Shown here piece after piece: positions 12,091-24,109 of a stretch of DNA of 64,000 nucleotides. Each line of letters begins with the position of its first letter. Position 1 is the stretch's first letter. The notes below the pieces were generated by a model. The model did no database searches, was not told the DNA's origin, and worked only from the letters and a program-made list of their open reading frames with translations. A program made the position numbers and the translations under genes. The stretch lies in the NCBI RefSeq assembly GCF_047948215.1, contig NC_134456.1, positions 57,613,029-57,677,028 on the forward strand, written 5' to 3'. The stretch comes from Lycorma delicatula (lineage: Eukaryota; Arthropoda; Insecta; Hemiptera; Fulgoridae).

Positions 12091-12276
12091 AAAACGCTGT
12101 CGATAATACTAACGACATGTAAAGGCAACCGAAAACAGTCAATTATACATAAATAACGGATCTACTGCTGGAAAGTCTTCCTTTTAGAAAGTACTTATTT
12201 GTTTGTATTAACGTGGATGTAATTAAATCTTTTCTGCTATGATAAAACTAATTTGAACTTTCTCTTTGGTTTACAG

Positions 12277-12629
12277 ACCTCGATGATTTGGAAATGGATC
12301 GATTGGCTGCTCATTTAACAGAACTTTTGGAAAGCGACGATGAAATCCCATTAGTCTACGTAGAAACACCGGAATTAGCACCTGGTCCTGAAATCTGGAA
12401 AAGATCTCGTTACTACCGACGTTATCCATGGAAGCGACAAAACGGACGCGGTTACGATCCAGAAGGATATCTTTGCAATCCGAGTAAAGAGGACGTATTT
12501 CAACTTTTAGTGGCGTTACACGAAGCGCGCGAAGGTAACTTTTCTCGAACCGTTAGCTTCTGTAATCGTCGTAGACCAGCACGAGCTATTTTCACAAATA
12601 TTCGCTTCCTTGGACGTCGACGCAAATAA
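12277..12629 (+). CDS. Putative RFLamide-like neuropeptide precursor, main exon
   Basis: The second exon carries residues 47-163 of the precursor. After an acidic spacer (LDDLEMDRLAAHLTELLESD) come dibasic sites KR (88-89), RR (94-95) and KR (99-100), cysteines at C113 and C142 that could form a 28-residue loop, RRR (144-146), and the terminus ARAIFTNIRFLGRRRK. Cleavage at 144-146 and 160-163 with glycine amidation would release PARAIFTNIRFL-amide. Cleavage after KR100 could instead leave a disulfide peptide beginning QNGRGYDPEGYLC. Composition and codon use are far less AT-rich than the flanks, which supports real coding. I tentatively relate it to the RFLamide-type precursors recalled from insect neuropeptidomics; that is from memory and unverified. 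The stop is at 12627-12629 and overlaps an AATAAA. The receptor and expressing cells are unknown. Confidence 0.75.
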
Positions 12630-12966
12630 ATATTTTAAAAATGAATCCGGTTTAACACCAAGCCAAATGGACTGTTCCTCTTTCAAAAATATCACGTGCA
12701 GTCTTCCAAAAACATGGGAGGGGTAAACTATAAACGTTTTATCATAATCTAAAAATTACCGTATTCACACTTCAGTTAACTTATTGTATGTTAAACAAAA
12801 ACAAAATACTTTAAATTTAATGAAATAGTATTTCTGTCATAATTTATGTCACTTATAAATCAACAGTAATTTAAATACAGCGATACATTTACATATTGTA
12901 TCACTGAATGAATATCGTGACAACAAGAAACGTTTTCATTTTTGTTATGAACATTTTCAAACATGG

Positions 12967-12986
12967 CAATAAAGATCCTGAATAAA
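12967..12986 (+). terminator. Candidate polyadenylation signals
   Basis: AATAAA occurs at about 12969 and again about 12 bases on (CCTGAATAAATTC), roughly 340 bp after the stop codon. Another AATAAA overlaps the stop itself at 12625-12630, but would give almost no 3' UTR. In DNA this AT-rich the motif is common, so the choice is uncertain. Confidence 0.3.
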
Positions 12987-15900
12987 TTCATACTACATAA
13001 TTGATAACAAGTAATAACTTATTTTCCAACAAATATTGTTCTCATCAGATTAATACAAATTGATAACTGGATTTCATATCAATGAATTTAATATTTCTTT
13101 GTAATTACTACCGATATCGTAAAAATAAATAATTTTACGATACGCTTTCATTTTTATTTATCTATAGAATATATTGAAAACCTAAGTTATTTCCTTACTA
13201 CCTATTTCCTTTGTGTAACAATTGCCATTTTCGAGTCAGACAAGATGATCGGATAAATTGACATAACAATCATACAGTGTTAGTTGTACTGAACTGCTTT
13301 TTTAAACTTTTACAATAGGCAAATAAGTACAATCAATTCATGGACTTTCTCATTGCACAAGTATAGCTCTGCTATACAAATAGATTTAAAACAAAAATAT
13401 TGCATCCTAAGATATACCGGTAAATGTTTTGTCAATTAAAAAATTTCGTCTATTGTCTAAAGAAATATTTACAGTACATAACAACACAGACTATTACTAA
13501 TTTTTTTGCATTTTTGTAAGCAAATGGAATAATGTTTTTCTTTTAAAAAAATTATAAATATTATGTCGAAGATATCTAAAACCAAGTATATACTTTAAAC
13601 TTTCTATTCAAAATATTTTATTATATATCATTACAATTATTAATTAATAATAAAATCTACATTTGAATTAAAACAGTTGTCGTCAATCATTTAAGGAATA
13701 ACAAATAATGTTTATTAAACAAACTTTTACTTTATACAACATTACTAAATTAGTCAAGAATAAAATAATAACTCAAAAAAGTATCATTAAAATATATAAA
13801 GTTAATTAGTTGTAAATATTTCTGTAAATCTCTTTTAATAGAAAAAAAACCGCATGAAGCAATTTTAATGGCCTAATAAATTAAAACAGAATCTAATATG
13901 ATAAAGTATTCGTAGCATACATACTTACTTATGAATGTACAATTTCTTTTGGAACTAAAAGAAAAAATAAATAAATAAAAAAGGCTTATGTAACAAAAAA
14001 TATGTATATTTATATTTTATTTATAAAACTACGCAACTTACTATTGTACGTAAAATACTTTATGTTATTAATGTTCATGATAACTTATTACACTCAATAT
14101 TTATCAATTAAGTGTATCTATGTAACTATGTTCCTAGTATTTATGTTTTTATGTAATATCAAGTGAAAACATAAGCATAGATTATATCAATACAATCTAT
14201 GATTATCATAGATTAGACTAGGTTAACAATCATGAATTATGATTTACGAAGTCGTAAATTAATAAAGTAATCAGCAAATAACCCTTGTAACATAAAATAA
14301 AACACTATAATCTTGTTACTTTGTGTTCAATATAATAATATTAAATTTTATTAATTCATTTAAATTAAATGATAAGAATATTTAATTAAATACTGAAGGT
14401 AACAGGAGATAATAACTATGGTGTATATCTAATAAAAGATGTGAAGATGAAAATTGTGTGAAATAAAAGATCAACATTTGCTTTGTCTTCTGTACCCTAC
14501 AGTTTTTGAATAATATAAACCAAATTCACTTTTTTTTAATTAATGAAAAACATATTTTTATTTTTCGTAGGGTAAATACAATTGATTCATATCTTTTTAA
14601 TATAATGAAACTGATAATTAGTTTTCTAATCTAAGAAAACTGTGGTTGTCTCTTAATTATTGGTTGTAAGTGACTTAGATGACTCAACTATTGGGTTAGT
14701 AATATTTTTCTTCTATGACATTATTTTTTAAGACTTCACAATTTTAAAACTGAAAAAAAAATTAAAGACCATTTCTATTACTACTTTATAGATACTTCTT
14801 TTCTATAAAAAATTTTGGATACCAGCACTTTCAAAGAATTCAAAATTATTAAAAAAAATAAAATCTCATCCATTAATGGTTTTTAATAATCTAAAATTAT
14901 AAAATAATTTTGTAAAAAAAATAAATCAAGACTATTCACAAACTGTTGATTGATTACAATATCATCTACTTCATTATTAAAGATTTCCATTGTTTAAAAA
15001 AAAATCACACAAAATTAAAGATATTACTAATGTTATTATTTTATTTTAGTTTTTTGCTATAAATCTTTTACATTCATTTTATAAACAGAATAGTCTTAAA
15101 AATTAAGACTGAACTCTAGCGAAAAACTAAAATTGATGAATGATTACAAACGATAAATTGAATGTTACGGTAACCGATTTATTACTGTTATTAAAATTTT
15201 ACCTGACTATATTATTCCCTTTTTATTAATACAATATATATTACGACGTAGTGTAGTAATATAATCAAAAATATAATAAGCTACCAACTTTAAAATAAGT
15301 CAAATATATTTTTAAGACGTCATTTATAATCTTAAAATAAATATAATCTGACATTTTTACAACTTTTTAAATATTAATTATCACAAAAAATAAATAATAG
15401 ACCTTATAATTCTATAAAATCTTTTAAATAAGGCGTATATAAAAGTTTTTAGGTGCAATCTGAACTGTGTAATAAAAGTCAAAGACCGAAGTTAATCGTA
15501 TGAACCTTTAAATCTTAGTTTATTGTGACACAGGTCTCCCACGCAGAAAAAAAAAGATTACAGTCGGTCAATTTTCGAAAGTAGATAAATTATAATACGC
15601 AGTATGAGAGAAATAATCAAACAAATTATTTTACAATATAATTTAACCAAATATAAAGAAGAATATTATTTCTCTTATATTTTTAACTTATCTTAAAAGT
15701 AACCGATTCATTAATAATAAAAAAATTTAGCTACTTAAGGATCTGGTGCTGAAGCTTAATATCCAGTTAATTTAAAATGGAAATCTCTGTTATTAAAAGA
15801 CTTGATAGATTGTCAGATACATAAAAATTTTCTTCAGATACTAAAAACGTTTACCAAATTGAATTTTTATTATTATTCTTATATTCAAAAAGAAATAAAT

Positions 15901-18176
15901 TTAGCTTCTGATTGAAAATTAATTTTCTTTTCTGTTTTTAACGACTTAGAAAAAAATATAATTTATACATAAATGTTTTGAAATTGTGAGTTTTTTAGTA
16001 ATTTCTGTGAAATTAAAATTTCAAAAATAAATAATATTTTAATTAGTTACATTTATCATTTTAAACATATATAGTTCTGAAACAACGTTATAGTTTGTGC
16101 ATTTGATCTGTATTGTATGAATTTAAACTGTTCACGTGAATATGCTAAATATATATTTAGAATAGTGGATAAAATTAATTTTATTTGTTAAAATTATCAT
16201 GAATAATTTAGAACAGAAGCAATTTTTTTATTCATATTCAAGTAATGTATAAAAAATTATTATTAATCATAACTGAATTTTAAATTTATTGTTATATGAT
16301 TTAAACAATGGTACACAATTTTAATAATTTTGTTTATAACTAAGAATAGGTTATTTGCTACAACAAAAGTATTTATTAAAAAAAAAGAAGAAAAACAAAC
16401 ATTACTATTATTGCTAAAATTTTAGAATTTTTTAAACACTTGGATTGTATGCTAAAAAAAATATTATACTATTCAGTTTAAATTTTAGTAAAGAACTCAT
16501 AAATTATTACATTATATTGAATAAACAGAATAAAAATGTTTATTATTATTTTTAATAAATCCCATATTTTTGGAACATGCTGTATGTAATCATAAAATCA
16601 AATAAAAAATGATTAAAACAAATATGTAAGCTAATTGGAAGAAAAATATGCTAAATGAAATGATAAATAATTTAATTATAATGTTAAAAAGTTATTATAA
16701 ATACAAGAATAAAACTATAGCAAGTAACAATTTTTTGATATTTTTTTCGAATTATCCTCGCTGAAGTTTTAGTTTCTGTTTTTAAAAAAAGAAGAAAAAT
16801 GTTAATAAGTAGAATTTTTCACTGTTTTATCTGTCAATGTTAATGTTTATAAACTAAATGTATAAAAAAAATATGAATAAATATACGTTAAAACGAATTT
16901 TCTATTGAATTTACAGGATATGTCTTTCGTCAATGTAATATTCCTCACACACTGAACCATTTCCTGTTATATATTGACCTCATTAAACGTCACTTTCATA
17001 AATATTATTATACATTTTTAATTGTTATAGAGAACTAGTCATCGCTATTTCTGTGGATGTTACAATATAAAGGAATCAGTTGTAATCTTCGTTACACAGA
17101 TTGTAGAGAGGAGACCCATCAATTAGGATGTATACACATATTACATCCTAATTTTAATAAAAAAAGAAACTATAACTTTTCCATCTACGTCAATCTTTAA
17201 ATTAGATGTAACACTCCAAATAGCAATAATTATCACTAAAAATGAGTGCCCACCAATGTTTTTTTCTAACTCACTTGTATGTAATATTTTTCAGTTTTTT
17301 ATACCATTGGAAACATAAAACTTGTCAATTTGAGATTTATCAATAATATAACTTTACAATTCTAACCTACTCAAAATACACTATAATTATTTTGAAAACT
17401 TTTAAAATGGATTAATTGGAATGAATCTGACACAAGGGTCTCATAATTAATTAACGCTGGGATTATTAGTTTCGACTTCAAACAACCTAATTCCATGTAG
17501 ATGTATATTTTCGTCAAAATTTGCACAAATTAAAGACTTAACCTTTTGGTTCTTAGGATAATTTTTGAATACGGATGTTTCTTTTTGAGACTATTTAAGG
17601 AGAAAAAAAATCACGGTAGCTAATTACATTCAGCGTACATCCATTTGGATACCTTTTATTAAGCAGTAACCGACCTTGGATACTACACCAAAGTGAAGTT
17701 TATTAGAAAATCAAAAATAAATGTTTATTAACTGTAAGAAGTAATAAGAGAATTTAAGCAAATTTTACTTCCCTTCATCACTTCATGATTATTTAAAAAT
17801 ATGTTGTTAACTTACTGCACCGCATGCTTATTACAACTATGAAACGATTCCTTTATATCCCCTGCCGCATATCACATAGCTGATAGCAACCAATCTATCT
17901 AGAATTAACCTTCATCAACCTCTTCAAGAGTTTCTTTGTAGCCTGAAATTACTAAAAACTACCCTGAAAATGATGTACTAATCTAAATTGGTATATCTGT
18001 TGTATTAACGTCAACAATTACAAGCTGTCAGCAATTGTCGTAATCCATTCGTACTATAGTCGAACAGCTAATTAATTTGTATGAACAGCTAATTCATTGT
18101 ATATTATAATACAAATAATATATAACACGATATTATGCATACATACATACATTAATTACAGTATTCTATAATGTTT

Positions 18177-18212
<36 letters not shown>

Positions 18213-18790
18213 AATTTTCTTTTCTTAATAATACATATAAGCCTAATTATTAATCAAGTGAAATTTTTAGCTCAAGTTTAATAGATTTCCTCAGATCACC
18301 TAAAAGACTTACAAATCAAAACTCGTAAAATAATCTTCAAACGACCAAAAATTTTAAAGAAAATTTCATAAGTTGAATTAAAAATATTTTATTCTTAAAT
18401 AATGATGCGCACATTAAATTGTGTATTTTTAATCATTAACGATGTCCATACAACAACCTATATTTATAGCTGAATTTCCAAAATCTATATTTCTTAAAGA
18501 TATCCTGAAAAAATTCATGGACAGGTCAGTAGCTCCATTAAGAAAGATTGCATCAAATGACATATGACTTTTATTAACACGGAATTAATGTCTGGGCTGA
18601 AATCTAGAATAGTAATAAGATTGTAAAATAAATTGTCTAGCATTTCCTTTAAAAACAGTTAGATAAAAGAAATGGGAATTTTTTTCTGGAAGTAACATAA
18701 AATAATAGGAACCAATGGTTAAATTAGTAATTGAGTATTATCTGTTGTATTGAAAAGATGACAGATTTTAATTTAACAGAAAACAGATTT
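12987..18790. other. Long AT-rich stretch, nothing recognised
   Basis: Read on both strands, this 5.8-kb stretch shows no convincing ORF, splice-bounded exon, RNA gene or clear repeat. It includes a (TA)n array at 18181-18209. It may hold the distal 3' UTR or intergenic DNA of the peptide gene. Confidence 0.6.
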
Positions 18791-18889
18791 TTGTGCGTTT
18801 TGGCCAAAACGCACATCGACATTACTTTCTAACGTCTTGACGTGAAAGTTCTAAAAGATAAATCTTTAAAATCAGTAACCTTTTGATTT

Positions 18890-19997
18890 TTACTTCTTTG
18901 TACGAAGTAAATGAAGTATTGTTATCGCGAAATATTTCGGTTTTCAGATTTCAACAGAAATATCACCATCCCTGAATTCATTTTGACTAATTTCGCTGAG
19001 ATATCTGTACGTACGAATGTATGTATGTACGTACGTACGTACGTATCTCGCATAACTCAAAAACGATTAGGCGTAGGATGTAGGAATTTTTTGGATTTAG
19101 GACTGTTGTAACATTTAGTTGTGCACCAACTGAACCAAAATTTTCCAAAAAACCCCAAAATCCAAACAAATTTGGATTTTTAACTTTTTCTTAACTACGC
19201 TAATAAGCTTTCATTGGGAGTGTTTCAACGATATATAAGTGGTACTTATTTTCAATGGTTCCACACATATAGCCAAATAAAATTTTGTTTAATGAAATAT
19301 TTGGATCTTACATGGGCACATCGGTTTAAATCAGACTTCATCTCCTTTTTTTTAACTTTTTTTTTTAAATTTAAATAAATTGCTTTATTAATAATTATTA
19401 ACCTCCGATTGTAAAAAAATTTTTACGATAAATAATAATTTAATAATAACAATAAAAAAATAAATATGAAAAGATATCAGAAGTTATTAATGAAATTAAA
19501 CTTTTTTAATTTTTTTTTTAAATATATTAATTTATTAAAAATTATTAAAAAAATGTTTGCAATAAACAACAATTCACATTAATAACAATAAAAAAAATAT
19601 GAAAAAAATAAGAAGTTATTAGTGAAATACAATTTCATGTAGTTTTTGTTTTAAAAAAAATCTGTATAGTAATTTAATAGGCGTACAAGGAAGTCATGTT
19701 GTGTCCACATCAGATTTTTAATAAAACGTTTACAATCAGAAGTTATTAATGAAATTAAACTTTTTTAATTTTTTTTTTTTAAATATATTAATTTATTAAA
19801 AATGATTAAAAAATGTTTGCAATAAACAACAATTCACATTAATAACAATAAAAAAAAATATGAAAAAAAATAAGAAGTTATTAGTGAAATACAATTTCAT
19901 GTACTTTTTGTTTTAAAAAAAATCTGTATAGTAATTTAATAGGCGTACAAGGAAGTCATGTTGTGTCCACATCAGATTTTTAACAAAACGTTTACAA
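18890..19997 (+). repeat. Interspersed repeat family copy with (ACGT)n core
   Basis: The copy starts near TACTTCTTTGTACGAAGTAAA. It runs through ATTTCAACAGAAATATCACC, a (GTAC)n tract (about 19008-19044), a 'CTCAAAAACGATTAGGCGTAG' block (near 19065) and AT-rich DNA to AAGGAAGTCATGTTGTGTCC. A diverged inverted copy at about 57230-57905 has the same blocks in the same order, which defines the family. Short open frames on both strands across the core are by-products of the repeat. The class is unknown. Confidence 0.7.
19478..19996. repeat. 259-bp tandem duplication
   Basis: Units 19478-19736 and 19737-19996 are nearly identical. Each starts CAGAAGTTATTAATGAAATT and ends AAAACGTTTACAA. They lie in the 3' half of the interspersed repeat. 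The copy at 57 kb has only one unit, so the duplication is private to this insertion. Confidence 0.9.
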
Positions 19998-22370
19998 CAG
20001 ACTGATATAATGGCGCAGATATTATATATTAATAAATGTTGGATAATCCACACATTTTATAAGTTACCTAATAAAATTGCATCTTGATGAACAAGCAATA
20101 ACTCATTCAGGTTAATCATTGTATAATTCTTCTATTTTATAATTTTTAGTAATTAATACAAAAATGCAATGTCTCAAAAAGAGAATCGTTGTAAATCTAT
20201 CGAAAGAAATAAGTTCTTAAATTTTGACCGAAGTTGAAGTAGAAAAGAAACTCGGTTAAGCTTTAACCTTTTACAGCCAACATCATGAAAAATTGAATGT
20301 GAGATTTTTGAAAAATAGGAAATATTTACAAAAAACAGAATTCAGTGAAAAATTAACGAATTTTCACAGAATAAGAATCAGATGATCATTACAACTGTGC
20401 ATGAAATAAAAGACTGAAATTGTCGGTAGTAGACGCCGTTCTTTGTAAACTGAGTAAATTGTTTGAAATTCATCAATTTATTGAAATATGACTTTAAAAA
20501 ACCATACATAACAAGATTCGATAAGGTGAAATAACTGCAGAATTGTTATTGTATTTATATAAAAGTAATATTACAAACTGTTCAAACTATTACTGTTCAA
20601 GATAATACAAACTGTAATGTATAACAGTATTTATTCCCGTTCTTCGTTAATTGCGTGTAAAGCATGTCAACATTAGCCCCTGAAGTTGCTTACAAAACTT
20701 TTCAACTCATTTTAATCTGTATAAACATTTATTTATTACTGTATATTTATCTCTGGTTGCTTGTAAAACTTTCCTGCTCTTCATAATCTAATCAAATATT
20801 TAACGCAGCTTTTGTTCACCATTTTTATCGTCACTACTGATAACATGCCAATCTTAAACCGATGATACAAAAACAAAATCTTTTTTTCCAAAAAAACTTT
20901 TTTTTCTAACGTTTACGAAAGGAAAAAAATTAGTTGAATTGAGAGTTATATTGGTTACACAATAAAAATAATATAATTTTTTAATAAGCTACTCTTTTAA
21001 ATTGAGGAAAGGATTGTTGCTTAGTCATTATTTTAACATAAACTATATAACTTCTGAATATTCCAAAAAATATTGACAGGTAATGTAAATTGTGCAGTTA
21101 TAATAAACAGGGTACTCCTGTCAGATTAAAATAAAATTTTTCTTTGTTTTAAAACTAAATATTTAATTAAACTAATATTTAATACTAATATTTAAACTAA
21201 TATGTTTTTAAACTAATATTTATTACAGTATTTAATTATAATATTTAGTAGATGTGACCGGCTAATAGCAATTTCTGTTCAATGAAATAATAATTGAAGT
21301 CCATAATTTTATTATTTTAGACGAAATTTCACTTAACAAATAATCTATTTTAAAAATTCAAATAACCCCCTATTGAAAACCCACAGTTTATTGTAAAATC
21401 GTTAAACTATAAAGTTCTTTTTAAGGTAAGCTTTAAAAAGAAATTTTGTATTAGTGGTATCTTACACTTAGTAATGCAAATACGATTACCAAATGTCTTA
21501 TTTCTGTATAAAAACTTTGAAATTCACGTTTGATTGCCAATATAAAAATTGATAAAAATCCCCATTTTCTTCAAATTTTATCATACAAACACTCAGAAAT
21601 CTCGGAAAACCTCACTTTTTATTTGATAATAAAATTAAGAAACAGACTGAAAGTAACCTATCCTCATTGTCCTCCCCAAACTTCGGAATTTGTGAACTAA
21701 GTTTTCCAGTTTTCGATCATTACTCAGTAATAAATATTTCAGTCAGGAATGATAATTTTTAAAAACGAAAAAAAGAAGAAAAACCTACATCATTATTTTT
21801 AATGAATTAATAAGAAGATGTTTACACTGATGAGATAAAATATAATATTTCATCTACCAAGATAAAATGATGAAGTGTAAATAAAAACATATAAAATATT
21901 TTACACCAGAGTATATGCACAGATTTTTTTTAGAAAGCCGGTTCACAATGTAGCTTATGCTGTTATCATTATTCTACATTTTCCTCCAAGTACAATTAAT
22001 ATAGAGATTATTTTAAAAGTTTGTTTTAAATACCATTTTACCCGAAGTGACAATATGGTTATTTATAAGATGTTTCACACTTTCTTGAGCAGCTTAAAAA
22101 AACCAAAATTTTGTTTTCTTTATCTTAAAAATATCATACGAAATAGCTGTTACATGGAAAATGATAAAGTGAAAATTACTGGTTTAAAAACCACAAATTG
22201 GGCTAGAATAATAATAAAATATTAATTACTACCTTGTTAACAGAGCATACTTTTATAATTTTTCCACACTACTGTACAAAGTTGTAAACAAGATCAAAGT
22301 TAAAAAATACTTTTTTATTGAACAGATATTAAAGTTTACTACGGCTATTAAATTATACATATATATATAG
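19998..22370. other. AT-rich stretch, nothing recognised
   Basis: No ORF of note and no clear repeat boundaries were seen. Confidence 0.6.
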
Positions 22371-22522
22371 TGTAACAAGACCGGTATAAAGGAGCTGAGT
22401 AACAGATTTCTGCCAATTAAGAAGAAAGTAGTAGAAAATATAATAATAGGAAGAATCCAGAAGGGAACTAAAAGAAATCCTTTTTCTAAGGTTAACAGGT
22501 TCGTTTAATCGGTCTTGTTACA
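22371..22522. mobile_element. 152-bp MITE
   Basis: The ends are perfect 13-bp inverted repeats, TGTAACAAGACCG and CGGTCTTGTTACA. The left end abuts a (TA)n tract and the right end abuts ATATATTTATATA, so a TA-type duplication is possible but cannot be proven. The interior has no coding capacity. Confidence 0.7.
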
Positions 22523-23386
22523 ATATATTTATATACATAAAACTTCAAAATATTCTGTTCATTCTTATCACACAAAATTAAGTGGTACAATTTAATATTG
22601 ATCATTCATAATAGACGCGTCACCCACACAATTTCTTTTCGTTCTATTAAATTGGTCATGAAAAGGCGTCGAACTTATAATCGAAACTTATAGTCATCTA
22701 ACCAAAATGAAAATTATTCATTCTTAAAGATAATTTTAACAAAGAAATGGTTTATAATAAATTTTATAGTAATATTAATGAATGCACAGCTTAAGAATAG
22801 AATAATATTCATGATTATGAGTTTTGATAGATATTTACCGCAATTCTGAAACATTTTGACACAAGGTTAGACGAGGTTTTAGAGAGTAATGATTAAAATT
22901 ATACGGATTAATGACTAGAAATATACTGATGATTAATGATTATCACTGTTTAAGATTTTATTACAATTATTATTATTTGAAAAATTGTACATCCATAACG
23001 GGAGTTGACACTCAGAACAACTGCTAAATTGCTGACTAAAATTTGCTGATATATTTTAGCGTTTGTCTATCTTTCAATATTTAACTTGTTAAATTTCAGA
23101 AACAAAATGAAAAACTTAAATCTAAACACATAAAAAGTGGAGTCAAATTGTAAGCTTTACCAAACAAGTTCCATAAACAAATATATACGTATATAAAAAT
23201 TTTATATTATTTGTACTGTGCTAAGTTTACGTGCACTTGTAATTAATAACTACAGACGTATATACTTTATCAGGCAAACTGTTTTATATGATCAAACAGC
23301 TTTATTGTACCTTCCTAGAGCATATTTCTCTAGATTCGGTCTTTTTAAAGTTCAAAGAAAGTAGTTCCAAAAAATAAATTAAAACA

Positions 23387-23421
<35 letters not shown>

Positions 23422-23454
23422 TCTCATATATTTTTAATTTCTTAATGTATCCAT
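22523..23454. other. AT-rich stretch with diverged repeat and TA array
   Basis: 22590-22740 resembles 27770-27900 (shared CATTCA.AATAG.C.CG.CACCCACA block), so it is a diverged interspersed repeat. A (TA)n array lies at 23391-23420. There is no gene. Confidence 0.45.
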
Positions 23455-23690
23455 CCTAATTCTCCTTTAGAGGTTAGGCGTCAAGACGGGAGTCCAGGCG
23501 GGGGAATCCCTTGATCCCTTGGGATTCCCTCGATAGAGGCATGGCATATAACACAAGACTGATTTCCGGCTATCCGGGTGGGGCCTAGCGCCCTACCGAT
23601 GTAGTTTGAGGCGAAGGCCCCCTCGGAGCTGAGTTTATGAGTAAATGCGGATCCGGCTCTGGGTGGCGGGGAGATTACACTCCAAAAAAA
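23455..23690. repeat. GC-rich repeat fragment
   Basis: A sharply GC-richer island in AT-rich DNA, with blocks such as GGGTGGGGCCTAGCGCCCTA and CGAAGGCCCCCTCGGAGCTG. No ORF spans it. Composition suggests a retroelement untranslated region or another mobile-element fragment, joined directly to a SINE tail at 23690. The class is unknown. Confidence 0.45.
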
Positions 23691-23845
23691 GATGTATCCA
23701 TTGCAATCTGTTCAACTGATGAACAATAAGTAACCCTTTCTCAAGGCCCAATGTGATGATGATATGTATGACGTGTGATGAGATGTAGTCTTGCACAGAC
23801 TCAGGCCGATCATTCCTGAGACATGTCTTGTATATGTATATAATA
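23690..23845 (-). repeat. SINE middle/tail fragment (58-kb type)
   Basis: On the minus strand: TCAGGAATGATCGGCCTGAG, then CATACATATCATCATCAC, TTGAGAAAGGGTTACTTATT and a 3' end around GCAATGGATACATC. The + strand copy at 58270-58425 has the same blocks. The first two blocks also occur in the long SINE at 34052-34370, but the tail differs. Confidence 0.65.
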
Positions 23846-24109
23846 AAAATAATCATGAAAATATATTAACAAAAATAAATAATTCGTAGGAATAAAGATA
23901 ATTTAATGAATAAAAATTATGTGAAACGTAAACTAACTTTCAACTAACTAGGAGAACTTTATAAACAAAACAAACAAAAGGAAATAGTTCGAAAAGTCGT
24001 ATAACAAATATTTACTTTATTTTCATTATTTCGAAAAATAAAATCTGTTCTTTTTTTAATTTAAAAATTCGTTAAATATTGTTTAGTTGTGCTCTTATTA
24101 CACTGATAG

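Larger units (their letters stand above)
3902..12276 (+). other. Inferred 8.4-kb intron of the peptide gene
   Basis: The interval begins GTAAAA and ends TTTGGTTTACAG, and the flanking coding phases agree (1 base + 2 bases). It contains a SINE, a decayed I-like LINE on the opposite strand, a DDE transposase relic and about 3.6 kb of AT-rich DNA including an ATT microsatellite. A 28-bp perfect palindrome lies about 190 bp before the acceptor. An extra small exon within it cannot be excluded. Confidence 0.65.

Noticed and set aside
18911..19169. Overlapping ORFs on both strands with YVRTYV repeats
   Set aside because: Translation of the (GTAC)n core of a dispersed repeat.
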